A stretch of 64,000 nt of DNA from Arachis hypogaea. Lineage: Eukaryota > Streptophyta > Magnoliopsida > Fabales > Fabaceae. The notes under the pieces are model-generated. The model did not search any database and was not told the origin of the DNA. It saw only the letters and a list, made by a program, of their open reading frames with translations. How positions within the stretch are numbered: the first letter of the stretch is position 1; the number at the start of each line of letters is the position of its first letter. Shown piece by piece: positions 32,374 to 42,908 of this stretch. Made by a program: the position numbers and the translations under genes. The stretch lies in assembly GCF_003086295.3 (NCBI RefSeq), contig NW_027255482.1, positions 1 to 64,000 on the forward strand, given 5' to 3'.

Positions 32374-32409
32374 GTTGCTTGGGGACAAGCAACAATTTAA
32401 GTTTGGTGT
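32374..32409 (+). promoter_or_regulatory. R4 terminal hairpin and polypurine-tract word
   Basis: GTTGCTTG-GGGA-CAAGCAAC (8 bp stem, GNRA-type loop, 32374-32393), then TAAGTTTGGTGT at 32398-32409, two bases before the 3' LTR. Confidence 0.75.
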
Positions 32410-32411
32410 TG

Positions 32412-34041
32412 TGATGAGCGGATAATTTATACGCTTTTTGGCATTGTTTTTAGTATGTTTTTAGTAGAATCTAGTTACTTTTAGGGATGTTTTCATTTGT
32501 TTTTATGTTAAATTCACATTTCTGGACTTTACTATGAGTTTGTGTGTTTTTTTGTGATTTCAAGTATTTTCTGGCTGAAATTGAGGGACTTGAGCAAAAA
32601 TCAGATTCAGAGGTTGAAGAAGGACTGCTGATGCTGTTGGATTCTGACCTCCCTGCACTCAAAATGGATTTTCAGGAGCTACAGAACTCAAAATGGTGCG
32701 CTTCCAATTGCAATAGAAAGTAGACATCCAGGGCTTTCCAGCAATATATAATAGTCTATACTTTGCCCAAGTTTAGACGACGCAAACTGGCGTTCAACGT
32801 CAGCTCTCTGCCCAATTCTGGCGTCCAGCGCCAGAAACAAGTTGCAAAGTGGAGTTCAACGCCCAAACTGGCACAAAAGCTGGCGTTCAACTCCAAGAAT
32901 GACCTCTCCATGTGTAGACTTCAAGCTCAGCCCAAGAACACACCAAGTGGGCCCCGGAAGTGGATTTATGCATCAATTACTTACTTCTGTAAACCCTAGT
33001 GACTAGTTTATTATAAATAGAACTTTTTATCATTGTATTCATAGTCTTGGTTACTCCGGTTCCCCTCTGGGGCCGAGACCAATGAACTCCATTATCACTT
33101 ATGTATTTTCAACGGTAGAGTTTCTTCACTCTATAGATTAAGGTGTGGAGCTCTGCTGTTCCTCAAAGCTTAATGCAAAGTACTGCTGTTTTCTATTCAA
33201 TTCATCTTATTTTGCTTCTAAGATATTCATTCGCACTTCAACCTGAATGTGATGAACGTGACAATCATCATCATTCCCTATGAACGCGTGCCTGACAACC
33301 ACTTCCGTTCTACATTAGATTGAATGAGTATCTCTTAGATCTCTTAATCAGAATCTTCGTGGTATAAGCTAGATTGATGGCGGCATTCATGAGAGTCCGG
33401 AAAGTCTAAACCTTGTCCGTGGTATTCCGAGTAGGACTCTGGGATTGAATGACTGTGACGAACCCCAAACTCGCGAGTGCTGGGCGTAGTGACAGACGCA
33501 AAAGGATAGTAAATTCTATTCCAATATGATCGAGAACCTCCAAGATGATTAGCCATGCAGTGACAGCGCATCGGACCATTTTCCCGAGAGGATTGAAAGT
33601 AGCCATTGGCACCGGTGACATCCTTACACAAAGCCAGCCATAGAAAGGAGTAAGACTGATTGGATGAAGACAGCAGGAAAGCAGAGGTTCAGAGGAATGA
33701 ATGCATCTCCATACGCTTATCTGAAATTCTCACTAATGATTTACATAAGTATTTCTATCCTTATTTTAGTATTAATTTCGAAAACTCCATAACTATTTTA
33801 TATCCGCCTGACTGAGATTTACAAGGTGACCATAGCTTGCTTCATACCAACAATCTCCGTGGGATCGACCCTTACTCACGTAAGGTTTATTACTTGGACG
33901 ACCCAGTGCACTTGCTGGTTAGTTATGCGAAGTTGTAAAGATATGTTTAGACCATGGTTCTGTGCATCCGTTTTTGGTGCCATCACCAGGGAATCAATTT
34001 CGAACAATAATTCACAACCTGAGTAACAATTTCGCATACCA
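32412..34041 (+). repeat. R4 3' LTR
   Basis: 1630 bp, TGATGAGCGG...GCATACCA, very similar to the 5' copy apart from the 86 bp length difference. TATA 33012-33019. Duplication GCGCT follows. Confidence 0.95.
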
Positions 34042-34046
34042 GCGCT

Positions 34047-34703
34047 CAATGGAAGAGAGATTCAAGAGGGAAGCCGGTTCAACTAAGAAGGCATGACCTC
34101 AAGCCCGTGGCTAGGGGATGGTTGGAGTTCATCCAATGTTCAATCATTCCCACTAGCAACCGGTCCGAAGCTACTATAAACCGGGCTATCATGATACATA
34201 GCATCATGATTGGAGAGGAAGTGGAAGTCAATGAGGTTATATCCCAAGAACTCCACAAGGTAGCGGACAAGTCCTCTCCTTTGACAAGGTTAGCCTTCCC
34301 TCATCTCATTTATCACCTTTGTAATTCAGTTGGAATTGACATAGAGGGAGACATTCGCATTGATGAGGACAAGCCCATCACTAAGAAAAGGATGGAGCAA
34401 CCAAGAAATCCCACTCATGGACAAGAGCATGAGGAAACTCCTCATCATGAAATCCCTGAGATGCCTCAAGGGATGCATTTTCCTCCACAAAACTATTGGG
34501 AGCAAATCAACACCTCCCTAGGAGAATTAAGTTCCAACATGGGACAACTAAGGGTGGAGCACCAAGAGCATTCCATCCTCCTCCATGAAATAAGAGAAGA
34601 CCAAAGAACCATGAGAGAGGAGCAACAAAGGCAAGGAAGAGACATTGAGGAGCTCAAGCACTCCATAAGATCTTCAAGAAGAAGAACAAGCCGCCATCAC
34701 TAA
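34047..34703 (+). CDS. R3 ORF2, 3' part
   Basis: Continues the 23643-24137 frame: QWKRDSRGKPVQL, DLKPVARGWLEFIQCSIIP, TINRAIMIHSIMIGEEVEV, LARLAFPHL-type block, IDEDKPITKKRMEQ, a histidine/glutamate-rich hinge, and a C-terminal coiled coil (WEQINTSLGELSSNMGQL ... EEQQRQGRDIEELKHSI) ending in SSRRRTSRHH and a stop. 218 codons without a stop or frameshift. The basic ends, coiled coil and lack of a recognisable catalytic triad suggest a nucleic-acid-binding or assembly protein rather than a transposase. That is inference. Confidence 0.7.
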   Translation, partial: QWKRDSRGKPVQLRRHDLKPVARGWLEFIQCSIIPTSNRSEATINRAIMIHSIMIGEEVEVNEVISQELHKVADKSSPLTRLAFPHLIYHLCNSVGIDIEGDIRIDEDKPITKKRMEQPRNPTHGQEHEETPHHEIPEMPQGMHFPPQNYWEQINTSLGELSSNMGQLRVEHQEHSILLHEIREDQRTMREEQQRQGRDIEELKHSIRSSRRRTSRHH

Positions 34704-35783
34704 GGTGGACCCGTTCTTTAATTTCCTTGTTCTTTATTTTCTGTTTTTCGAATTCTTATGCTTTATGTTTATTTATGTTTGTGTCTTTATGATCACTAGT
34801 GTCTAAGTGTCTATGCCTTAAAGCTATGAAAATGAATCTATCACCTTTCTTAAATGAAAAAAATGTTTTTAATTGAAAAAGAAAAAGAAGTGCATGAATT
34901 TCAAATTTTAAAACAGTTTAATTATTTTGATGTGGTGGCAACACTATTGTTTTTCTGAATGAATGCTTGAACAGTGCATATTTTTGAATTTGATTGTTTA
35001 TGAATGTTAAAATTGTTGGCTCTTGAAAGAATGATGGGAAAAGGAAAAATGTTATCTGATGATCTGAAAAATCATAAAATTGATTCTTGAAGCAAGAAAA
35101 AGCAGTGAAAAGCTTGCAGGAAAAAAAAAAAGAGGCGAAAAAAAAGAGAGAGAGAAAAGAAAAAAGAAAGAAAAAGAAAAGCAAGCAGAAAAAGCCAATA
35201 CCCCTTTAAACCAAAAGGCAAGGGTGATAAAAAGGATCCAAGGCTTTGAGCATCAGTGGATAGGAGGGCCCACAGGAATAAAATCCTGACCTAAGCGGCT
35301 AAACCAAGCTGTCCCTAACCATGTGCTTGTGGCGTTAAGGTGTCAAGTGAAAACTTGAGACTGAGCGGTTAAAGTCGAGGTCCAAAGCAAAAAGAAGAGT
35401 GTGCTTAAGAACCCTGGACACCTCTAATTGGGGACTCTAGCAAAGCTGAGTCACAATCTGAAAAGGTTCACCCAGTTATGTGTTTGTGGCATTTGTGTAT
35501 CCGGTGGTAATACTGGAAAACAAAGTGCTTAGGGCCACGGCCAAGACTCATAAAGTAGCTGTGTTCAAGAATCAACATACTTAACTAGGAGAATCAATAA
35601 CACTATCTGGATTCTGAGTTCCTATAGCTGCCAATCATTCTGAACTTCAAAGGATAAAGTGAGATGCCAAAACTGTTTAGAAGCAAAAAGTCAAAAGCCC
35701 CGCTCATCTAATTAATACTGATCTTCATAGATGTTTTTGGAATTCATTGTATATTCTCTTCTTTTTATCCTATTTGATTTTCA
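34704..35783 (+). other. R3 3' noncoding region with purine tract
   Basis: No gene. Purine-rich tract 35088-35195, then the block shared with R4 and R5 (35240-35700) containing CTAAGCGGCTAAACCAAGC and ACTGAGCGGTTAAAGTC. Confidence 0.65.
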
Positions 35784-35819
35784 GTTGCTTGGAGACAAGC
35801 AACAATTTAAGTTTGGTGT
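35784..35819 (+). promoter_or_regulatory. R3 terminal hairpin and polypurine-tract word
   Basis: GTTGCTTG-GAGA-CAAGCAAC (35784-35803), then TAAGTTTGGTGT at 35808-35819, two bases before the 3' LTR. Confidence 0.75.
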
Positions 35820-35821
35820 TG

Positions 35822-37458
35822 TGATGAGCGGATAATTTATACGCTTTTTGGCATTGCTTTTAGTATATTTTTAGTATATTTTAATTAGTTTTATTATATT
35901 TTTATTAGTTTTTATTTAAAAATCATATTTCTGGACTTTACTATGAGTTTGTGTATTTTTCTGTTATTTCAGGTATTTTCTGGCTGAAATTGAGGGACCT
36001 GAGCAAAATCTTATTCAGAGGCTGAAAAAGGACAGCAGATGCTGTTGGATTCTGACCTCCCTGCACTCAAAGTGGATTTTCTGGAGCTACAGAAGTCCTA
36101 TTGGTGCACTCTCAATTGCGTTGGAAAGTAGACATCCTGGGCTTTCCAGCAATATATAATAGTCCATAATTTGCTCGATATTTGATGGCCCAAACAGGCG
36201 TTCCAAGTCAGCCCAAGAATTCTGGCGTTTAACTCCAAAACTGGCACAAAAGCTGGAGTTAAATGCCCAAACTGGCACAAAAGCTGGCGTTTAACTCCAA
36301 GAAAAGTCTCTACACATGGAAGTGTTAATACTCAGCCCAAGCACACACCATGTGGGCCCGGAAGAAGATTTCTGCATTAATTACTCATTTCTGTAACCCT
36401 AGGCTACTAGTTTTCTATAAATAGGACCTTTTGCTATTGTATTTTCATCTTTGGATTATCTTTTGATGCTTTGATCATGTTTGGGAGGCTGGCCTTTCGG
36501 CCATGCCTAGACCTTGTTCTTATGTATTTTCAACGGTGGAGTTTCTACACAGCATAGATTAAGGTGTGGAGCTCTGCTGTTCTTCATGAATTAATACAAG
36601 TACTATTATTTTTCTATTCAACTCAAGTCTATTTCTTCTCCAAGATATTCATTTGTTCTTCAACTTGATGAATGTGATGATCTGTGACACTCATCATCAT
36701 TCTCACCTATGAACATGTGCCTGACAACCACCTCTGTTCTACTAGCAATGGCTTGAATGCGTATCTCTTGGGTTTCTAATCTAAGATTGGAATCTTCGTG
36801 GCATAGGCTAGAATTATTGGTGGCCATTCCTGAGATCCGGAAAGTCTAAACCTTGTCTGTGGTATTCCGAGTAGGATCTGGGAAGGGATGATTGTGACGA
36901 GCTTCAAACTCGTGATTGTGGGGCGTGTGACAGACGCAAAAGGATCAATGGATCCTATTCCGACATGATCGAGAACCGACAGCTGATTAGCCGATGTTGT
37001 GACAGAGCATCAGGACCATTTTCACTGAGAGGACGGGATGTAGCCATTGACAACGGTGATGCCCAACATAAAGCTTGCCATGGAAAGGAGTATGAATGAT
37101 TGGAAGAAGGCAATAGGAAAGCAGAGGTTCAAGGCGAACAAAGCATCTTCATATGCTTATCTGAAATCCACCAATGAATTACATAAGTATCTCTATCTTT
37201 ATTTTATGTTTTATTCATCTTTTAATTATCAATCCTCCATCACCATTTGAATCTGCCTGACTGAGATTTACAAGATGACCATAGCTTGCTTCAAACCGAC
37301 AATCTCCGTGGGATCGACCCTTACTCACGTAAGGTTTATTACTTGGACGACCCAGTGCACTTGCTGGTTAGTTGTGCGGAATTGTGACAAAGTGTGATTC
37401 ACGTTTGAGAGCTCCAAGTCTTTGGCGCCATTGTTGATTTTCACAATTTCGTGCACCA
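35822..37458 (+). repeat. R3 3' LTR
   Basis: 1637 bp, TGATGAGCGG...GTGCACCA, followed by CATGT (37459-37463). Palindrome cluster 36221-36301 and TATA near 36417. Confidence 0.95.
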
Positions 37459-37463
37459 CATGT

Positions 37464-37979
37464 GGATCACATGTGTTGTGAAAAAGAGGCATATAAGTAA
37501 AAGAGTTTAAGAAAATAGGATTTAAAGTGCCATAAAAGCTTTTTCACAAACACGTGGTGTGCAAGGAATAATAAGAATGAAAATAATGTAATCCAAATGT
37601 ATAAGAGAGCTAAATTAAAATATCAATTGTCAAATCACTCATAATGTTCACAAGCTTCATGAAAGTAAGGTAGGACCCAAATAAAATTCTAACACGAACA
37701 TGAAAAATGCATGGAAGAAGAAAGAAAAAGAAATTATGAATGTTAAAGAAAAATAAGAAGGAAACATAAAGTATGATAATAATGAAAGAAAAGTAAAAGA
37801 GGAAGAAGAGAAGAACCTTGATGAAGAAGATGAAGAGGGAAGAAAGAAAGTAATAGAAAGTAAGAAAGAATAAGGAAGAAGAAAGAAAGAAGAAGAAGAA
37901 GAAGATAATTAGGATTGAGAAGAATTAGGATTGGAGGGGTGGAAGATTTGAAATTAGGCGCTGAGGTGTTTAAGTTGTG
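37464..37979 (-). other. R2 spacer, pyrimidine-rich on the sense strand
   Basis: No gene. 37690-37930 is GA-rich on the plus strand, that is CT-rich on R2's sense strand, matching the CT-rich stretch after the palindrome array in R1 (6853-6950) and R7 (55825-55905). Confidence 0.5.
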
Positions 37980-38540
37980 CGTCGCATGCTACGCGTATGC
38001 ATGCTTTGCACGTACGCATGGATCACATTTTTTCCAATCGACGCGTGCGCGTCAGGGATGCGTACGCGTGACTTAAATTGTGCAATTGGCGCGGAAGTAG
38101 CCTCTTGCACGCACAACTCTCTGTTCATTACGTGCGTTTGCAAAAATTTGGGGCGATGCGTGTGCATCAAGGTCGCGCACGCGTGGATGGGCTGGATGGC
38201 AAAATGACGCGTACGCGTCAGGAACGCGTACGCATGACAGGATTTGTGCGCCTAGCACAGCTCCAGCCCCACACCATCACAGCTCTCTGCCAAAATCCTC
38301 ATTTACGCCGATTTCATCATCCACGCGTACGCGTGCTTAACGCGTACGCGTGGAGTGCCAAAATTTCGATCGACGCACACGCGTTAGGGACACGTACGCG
38401 TGAGTCAGTTTGTGTGCAATGCACCCTTCCTGTGCCACTCCGCGCAACTCTCTGTTGAATCCAAATGTTGCACGCACACACATATGACGCGTACGCGTCA
38501 GTGACGCTTGCGCGTCAGTGACGCTTGCGCGTCGTGTGCG
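37980..38540. repeat. R2 CGCG palindrome array
   Basis: About twenty copies of ACGCGTACGCGT and variants (ACGCGTATGC, ACGTACGC, ACGCTTGCGCGT) over 560 bp. On the sense strand it follows the integrase stop and stem-loop and precedes the CT-rich tract, the same order as in R1 and R7. Frames open across it on both strands are by-products. Confidence 0.85.
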
Positions 38541-38662
38541 TTTTTTTAATGCAGAATACAGTATGCAGCTAATTCATGCAGAGACGAGAAATGGATACTG
38601 AGAAAAACAAAACAAAACAAAATAAAATAAAGTTAAGAAGGAAACTGAAAGATCGTACCATG

Positions 38663-38678
38663 GTGGGTTGTCTCCCAC
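38663..38678 (-). ncRNA. Stem-loop after R2 integrase
   Basis: Sense strand GTGGG-AGACAA-CCCAC in AAGTGCTAC...CCATGG, about 45 bp after the integrase stop at 38723. Confidence 0.6.
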
Positions 38679-38722
38679 GTAGCACTTTTCTTTAACATCC
38701 TTAAGTTGGACGGTCCACTAGC

Positions 38723-39573
38723 TCAGTTTTCTACTGTGGGGGGATCTTCCAAGAGGAAGATCTCCAGCTCCTTGTTTTTCTTCATCTTCTCACCATGGTA
38801 TAACTTCAAGCGATGTCCATTGACCTTGATGAATTTGGAGCTTGAAGGATGACTCAAGTGAAAAACTCCGTATGGCTCTGCCTTCTCTACTCTGTAGGGA
38901 CCTTCCCATCTGGATCTCAGCTTGCCTGGCATGAGCCTCAGTCTGGAGTTATAAAGGAGAACCCGCTCCCCAGGTCTGAATTCTCTCCTTTTGATGTGCT
39001 TATCATGCACAACCTTCATCTGCTCTTTGAATAGTCTCGAGTTATCATATGCCTCTAGTCGAAGGGTCTCCAGCTCTGCTAGTTGCATCTTCCGTTCAGC
39101 GCTGGCCCTCTCAAATCCCATGTTAATTTCTCTCACTGCCCAGAATGCTTTGTCTTCTATCTCTACTGGGAGGTGACATGCTTTTCCATAAACCAGGTGG
39201 AAGGGGCTCATCCTTATAGGTGTCTTATATGTTGTCCGATATGCCCAATGTGCATCTTGTAGCCTGGTGCTCCAGTCCTTCCTATGAGGCTTGACCATCT
39301 TCTCCAGGATACGCTTTATCTCTCTGTTAGACACGCTCATGATTGCTCATGGTGATCCAAAGCGACAGATAATATGGTTTCTAACAAAGGAGACAACAGT
39401 GTTAGCATCATCAGTACGGGTAGGAATCGCTTCCACCCACTTAGAAACATAATCTACAGCTAATAGTATATATGAGAAACCGCTTGAGTTTGGAAATGGA
39501 CCCATGAAGTCAATGCCCCAAACATAAAAAATTTCACAGGATAGCATAATTTGCTGGGGCATCTCATCCCTCT
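38723..39573 (-). pseudogene. R2 integrase, catalytic part deleted
   Basis: Sense strand begins [15 protein letters not shown] then [13 protein letters not shown] with the first catalytic Asp, and [14 protein letters not shown]. At FGSP an in-frame TGA replaces the usual Arg, and a deletion of about 100 bp near 39341 removes the segment that should hold the second Asp and the Glu. It resumes at SNREIKRILEK and stays open for about 200 codons: RTPIRMSPFHLVYGKACHLP-type block, FRPGERVLLYNSRLRL and KLRSRWEGPYRV (C-terminal DNA-binding domain), and ends at 38723. Ty3-gypsy of Athila/Tat type by these blocks. The upstream pol is missing: 39573 abuts the truncated R5 LTR. It shows that R2's family was autonomous. 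Confidence 0.88.
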
Positions 39574-40991
39574 TGGAGTTCTCGAAAATAATACTAATTA
39601 AACAGAAAATAAGGATAGAAACACTTATGTAATTCATTGGTGAGAATTTTAGATAAGCGTGTAGAGATGCTTTCGTTCCTCTGAATCTCTGCTTTCTCGC
39701 TGTCTTCATCCAATCAGTCTTACTCCTTTCCATGGCTGGCTTTATGCAAGGACATCACCGTTGTCAATGGTTACATCCCCTCCTCTTGTGAAAATGGTCC
39801 AAGATACCCTGTCACGGCACGGCTAATCATCTGAGGTTCCCGATCATGCTGGAATAGGATTCACCCTCCTTCTGCGTCTGTCACTACGCCCAGCACTCGC
39901 GAGTTTGAAGCTCGTCACAGTCTTTCAATCATTGAATCCTACTCGGAATACCACAGACAAGGTTTAGACTTTCCGGACTCTCATGAATGCTGCCATCAAT
40001 CTAGCTTATACCACGAAGATTCTGATTAAGAGATCTAAGAGATACTCATTCAATCTAATGTAGAACGGAAGTGGTTGTCAGGCACGCGTTCATAGGGAAT
40101 GATGATGATTGTCACATTCATCACATTCAGGTTGAAGTGCCAATGAATATCTTAGAAGTGAAATAAGATGAATTGAATAGAAAAATAGTAATACTTTGCA
40201 TTAATCTTTGAGGAACAGCAGAGCTCCACATCTTAATCTATGGAGTGCAGAAACTCTACCGTTGAAAATACATAAGTAATGAAGGTTCAGGCATGGCCGA
40301 GAGGCCAGCCCTCAAACGTGATCAATAGATCAAAATACAATCTAGGATGATCCAAAGATGTCTAATATAATAGTAAAAGGTCCTATTTATAATAAACTAG
40401 CTACAAGGGTTTACAGAAGTAAGTAATTGATGCATAAATCCACTTCCGGGGCCCACTTGGTGTGTGCTTGGGCTGAGCTTGAAGTCTACACGTGGAGAGG
40501 TCATTCTTGGAGTTGAACGCCAGCTTTTGTGCCATTTTGGGCGTTGAACTCCACTTTGCAACTTGTTTCTGGCGCTGGACGCCAGAATCAGGCAGAGAGC
40601 TGGCGTTGAACGCCAGTTTGCATCGTCTAAACTTGGGCAAAGTATGGACTATTATATATTTCTGGAAAGCCCTGGATGTCTAATTTCCAACGCAATTGGA
40701 ATCGAGCCATTTTGAGTTTTGTAGCTCCAGAAAATCCACTTTGAGTGCAGGGAGGTCAGAATCCAACAGCATCAGCAGTCCTTCTTCAACCTCTGAATCT
40801 GATTTTTGCTCAAGTCCCTCAATTTCAGCCAGAAAATACCTGAAATCATAGAAAAACACACAAACTCATAGTAAAGTCCAGAAATGTGAATTTAACATAA
40901 AAACTAATGAAAACATCCCTAAAAGTAACTAGATTATACTAAAAACATACTAAAAACAATGCCAAAAAGCGTATAAATTATCCGCTCATCA
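39574..40991 (-). repeat. R5 3' LTR, truncated
   Basis: 1418 bp. Starts TGATGAGCGG at 40991 (sense) and follows the 5' LTR to about GAACTCCA, where it stops. The last ~220 bp including the U5 stem-loop are replaced by R2 integrase. Palindrome cluster 40506-40618, TATA 40384-40391. Confidence 0.9.
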
Positions 40992-40993
40992 CA

Positions 40994-41029
40994 ACACCAA
41001 ACTTAAATTGTTGCTTGTTCCCAAGCAAC
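40994..41029 (-). promoter_or_regulatory. R5 terminal hairpin and polypurine-tract word
   Basis: Sense strand GTTGCTTG-GGAA-CAAGCAAC (41029-41010), then TAAGTTTGGTGT (41005-40994), two bases before the 3' LTR. Confidence 0.75.
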
Positions 41030-42088
41030 TGAAAATCAATTAGGATAAAAAGAAGAGAATATACTATAAATTCCAAACTATCAATGAAACATAGCTCCAA
41101 TCAGATGAGCGGGACTTATACATTTTTGCCTCTTGAATAGTTTTGGCATCTCACTTTATCCATTGAAGTTCAGAATGATTGGCATCTATAGGAACTCAGA
41201 GTTCAGATAGTGTTATTGATTCTCCTAGTTCAGTATGATGATTCTTGAACACAGCTATTTTATGAGTCTTGGCCGTGGCCCTAAGCACTTTGTTTTCCAG
41301 TATTACCACCGGATACATAAATGCCACAGACACATAATTGGGTGAACCTTTTCAGATTGTGACTCAGCTTTGCTAAAGTCTCCAATTAGAGGTGTCCAGG
41401 GTTCTTAAGCACACTTTTTTTTTTGGACCTTGACTTTAACCGCTCAGTCTCAAGTTTTCACTTGACACCTACACTCCACAAGCACATGGTTAGGGACAGC
41501 TTGGTTTAGCCGCTTAGGCCAGGATTTTATTCCTGTAGGCCCTCCTATCCACTGATGCTCAAAGCTTTGGGATCCTCTTTATTTACCCTTGCCTTTTGGT
41601 TTTAAGAGCTTTTGGCTTTTTCTTCTTACTTTTTCTTTCTATTTTTTTTCGCCTATTTTTTTTCTGCAAGCTTTGTTCTTTGCTGCTTTTTCTTGCTTCA
41701 AGAATCATTTTTATGATTTTTCAAATTATCAAATAACATGTCTCCTTGTCATCATTCTTTCAAGATCCAACATATTTAACATTCTTAAACAACAACTTCA
41801 AAAGACATATGCACTGTTTAAGCATACATTCAGAAAATAAGAAGCATTGTCACCACATCAATATAATTAAACTTAGTTCAAGGATAAATTCAAAACTCAT
41901 GTACTTCTTGTTCTTTTGAATTAAAACATTATTCATTTAAGAGAAGTGATGGATTCATAGGACATTCATAACTTTAAGACATAGTTACTAAATACTAATG
42001 ATCATGTAATAAAGACACAAACATAGATAAGCACTTAACATAGAGAAAACGAAAAACAGAGCAAGTAAGAACAAGGAATGAGTCCACC
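41030..42088 (-). other. R5 3' noncoding region
   Basis: No gene. Conserved block 41110-41560 and a purine-rich sense tract (T-rich here, 41596-41710), as in R3 and R4. Confidence 0.6.
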
Positions 42089-42528
42089 TTAGTGATGATG
42101 GCGTTTCCTTCTTGAGGAACCAATGATGTCCTTGAGCTCTTCTATGTCTCTTCCTTGTCTTTGTTGCTTCTCCCTCATTGCTTTTTGATCTTCTCTAATT
42201 TCATGAAGGATGATGGAGTGCTCTTGATGTTTCACCCTTAATTGTCCCATGTTGAAACTTAATTCTCCTAGGGAGGTATTGATCTGCTTCCAATAGTTTT
42301 GTGGAGGAAAATGCATTTGAGGCATCTCCGGGATCTCATGGTGATGAGCTTCCTGCGCCTCTTGAGTTTGAAAGGGACCTCAGGGATCACCTTCTTCTTG
42401 GGCACAATATAATAGAAGTGGTCTTGATGGGCTTTGGAGATGAACTTTTCCATCTCCCATGACTCGGAGGTGGAAGCTTTTGTCTTCCCTTTCCCTTTTC
42501 TAGAGGATTCTCCGGCCTTAGGTGCCAT
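42089..42528 (-). pseudogene. R5 ORF2, core deleted
   Basis: ATG intact at 42528: MAPKAGESSRKGKGKTKAST, ESWEMEKFISKAHQDHFYYI, KVIPEVPFKLK. An internal deletion near 42365 then joins CTCAA to the hinge region, out of frame. The C-terminal coil is readable in another frame from 42325 (MHFPPQNYWKQINTSLGEL ... GRDIEELKDIIGSSRRK) to 42089. The breakpoints differ from those in R4, so the two deletions are independent. Confidence 0.8.
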
Positions 42529-42566
42529 CAATGGTAATGGAAAAACAAAAATCTTATGCTTTTACC

Positions 42567-42601
42567 ACACCAAACTTAGAATATTGCTCGCCCTCGAGCA
42601 A
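42567..42601 (-). promoter_or_regulatory. R5 hairpin plus TAAGTTTGGTGT before ORF2
   Basis: Sense strand TTGCTCG-AGGG-CGAGCAA (42601-42584), then TAAGTTTGGTGT (42578-42567). Same as in R4. Confidence 0.7.
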
Positions 42602-42908
42602 AAGAAGAAAGAATAGAAGAAGAAGAAGAAGATATGGAGGAGATGGAGGGATGTGTGTATTCGGCCATATGGGTGGGATTGGGTGGGGAAGAGATGTTGA
42701 ATTTTGAAGGTAGGTAGGTGTATGGATGTGAGTGGTAAATGAAAAACAGAAGGGATGGCCATGAATGGAGAGAGTGAGTGGAGGTAGGTGGGGATCCTGT
42801 GGGGTCCACAGATCCTGAGTTGATCTTGTGGGGTCCACAGATCCTGAGGTGTTCAAGGATTTACAACCTTGCACCAAATTAGGCATGCAAAATGCCCTTG
42901 CACACAAC

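Larger units (their letters stand above)
24138..34041 (+). mobile_element. R4, non-autonomous LTR retrotransposon (family A)
   Basis: 9.9 kb element inserted in ORF2 of R3, same orientation. LTRs 24138-25853 and 32412-34041. It has one primer site, a long leader, gag-protease in one frame with two stops, triple stem-loop, palindrome array, hairpin, ORF2 with an internal deletion, conserved noncoding and a polypurine tract. It is the youngest complete insertion in this nest. R5 is a close relative in the opposite orientation. Confidence 0.95.
17529..37458 (+). mobile_element. R3, non-autonomous LTR retrotransposon (family A), host of R4
   Basis: LTRs at 17529-19167 and 35822-37458, with CATGT duplications. 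Removing the nested R4 (24138-34041) and one of its duplicates leaves about 10.0 kb. Order: primer site (twice), palindrome array, gutted gag-protease, triple stem-loop, second palindrome array, internal TATA box, hairpin, ORF2, conserved noncoding, hairpin and polypurine tract. There is no RT, RNase H or integrase. It lies inside R2 in the opposite orientation. Confidence 0.95.

Noticed and set aside
38723..39340. Integrase considered as part of R5
   Set aside because: It lies outside the R5 3' LTR start point and is followed by the family B type stem-loop, CGCG array and, across R3, ORF2 in the same orientation, so it belongs to R2.
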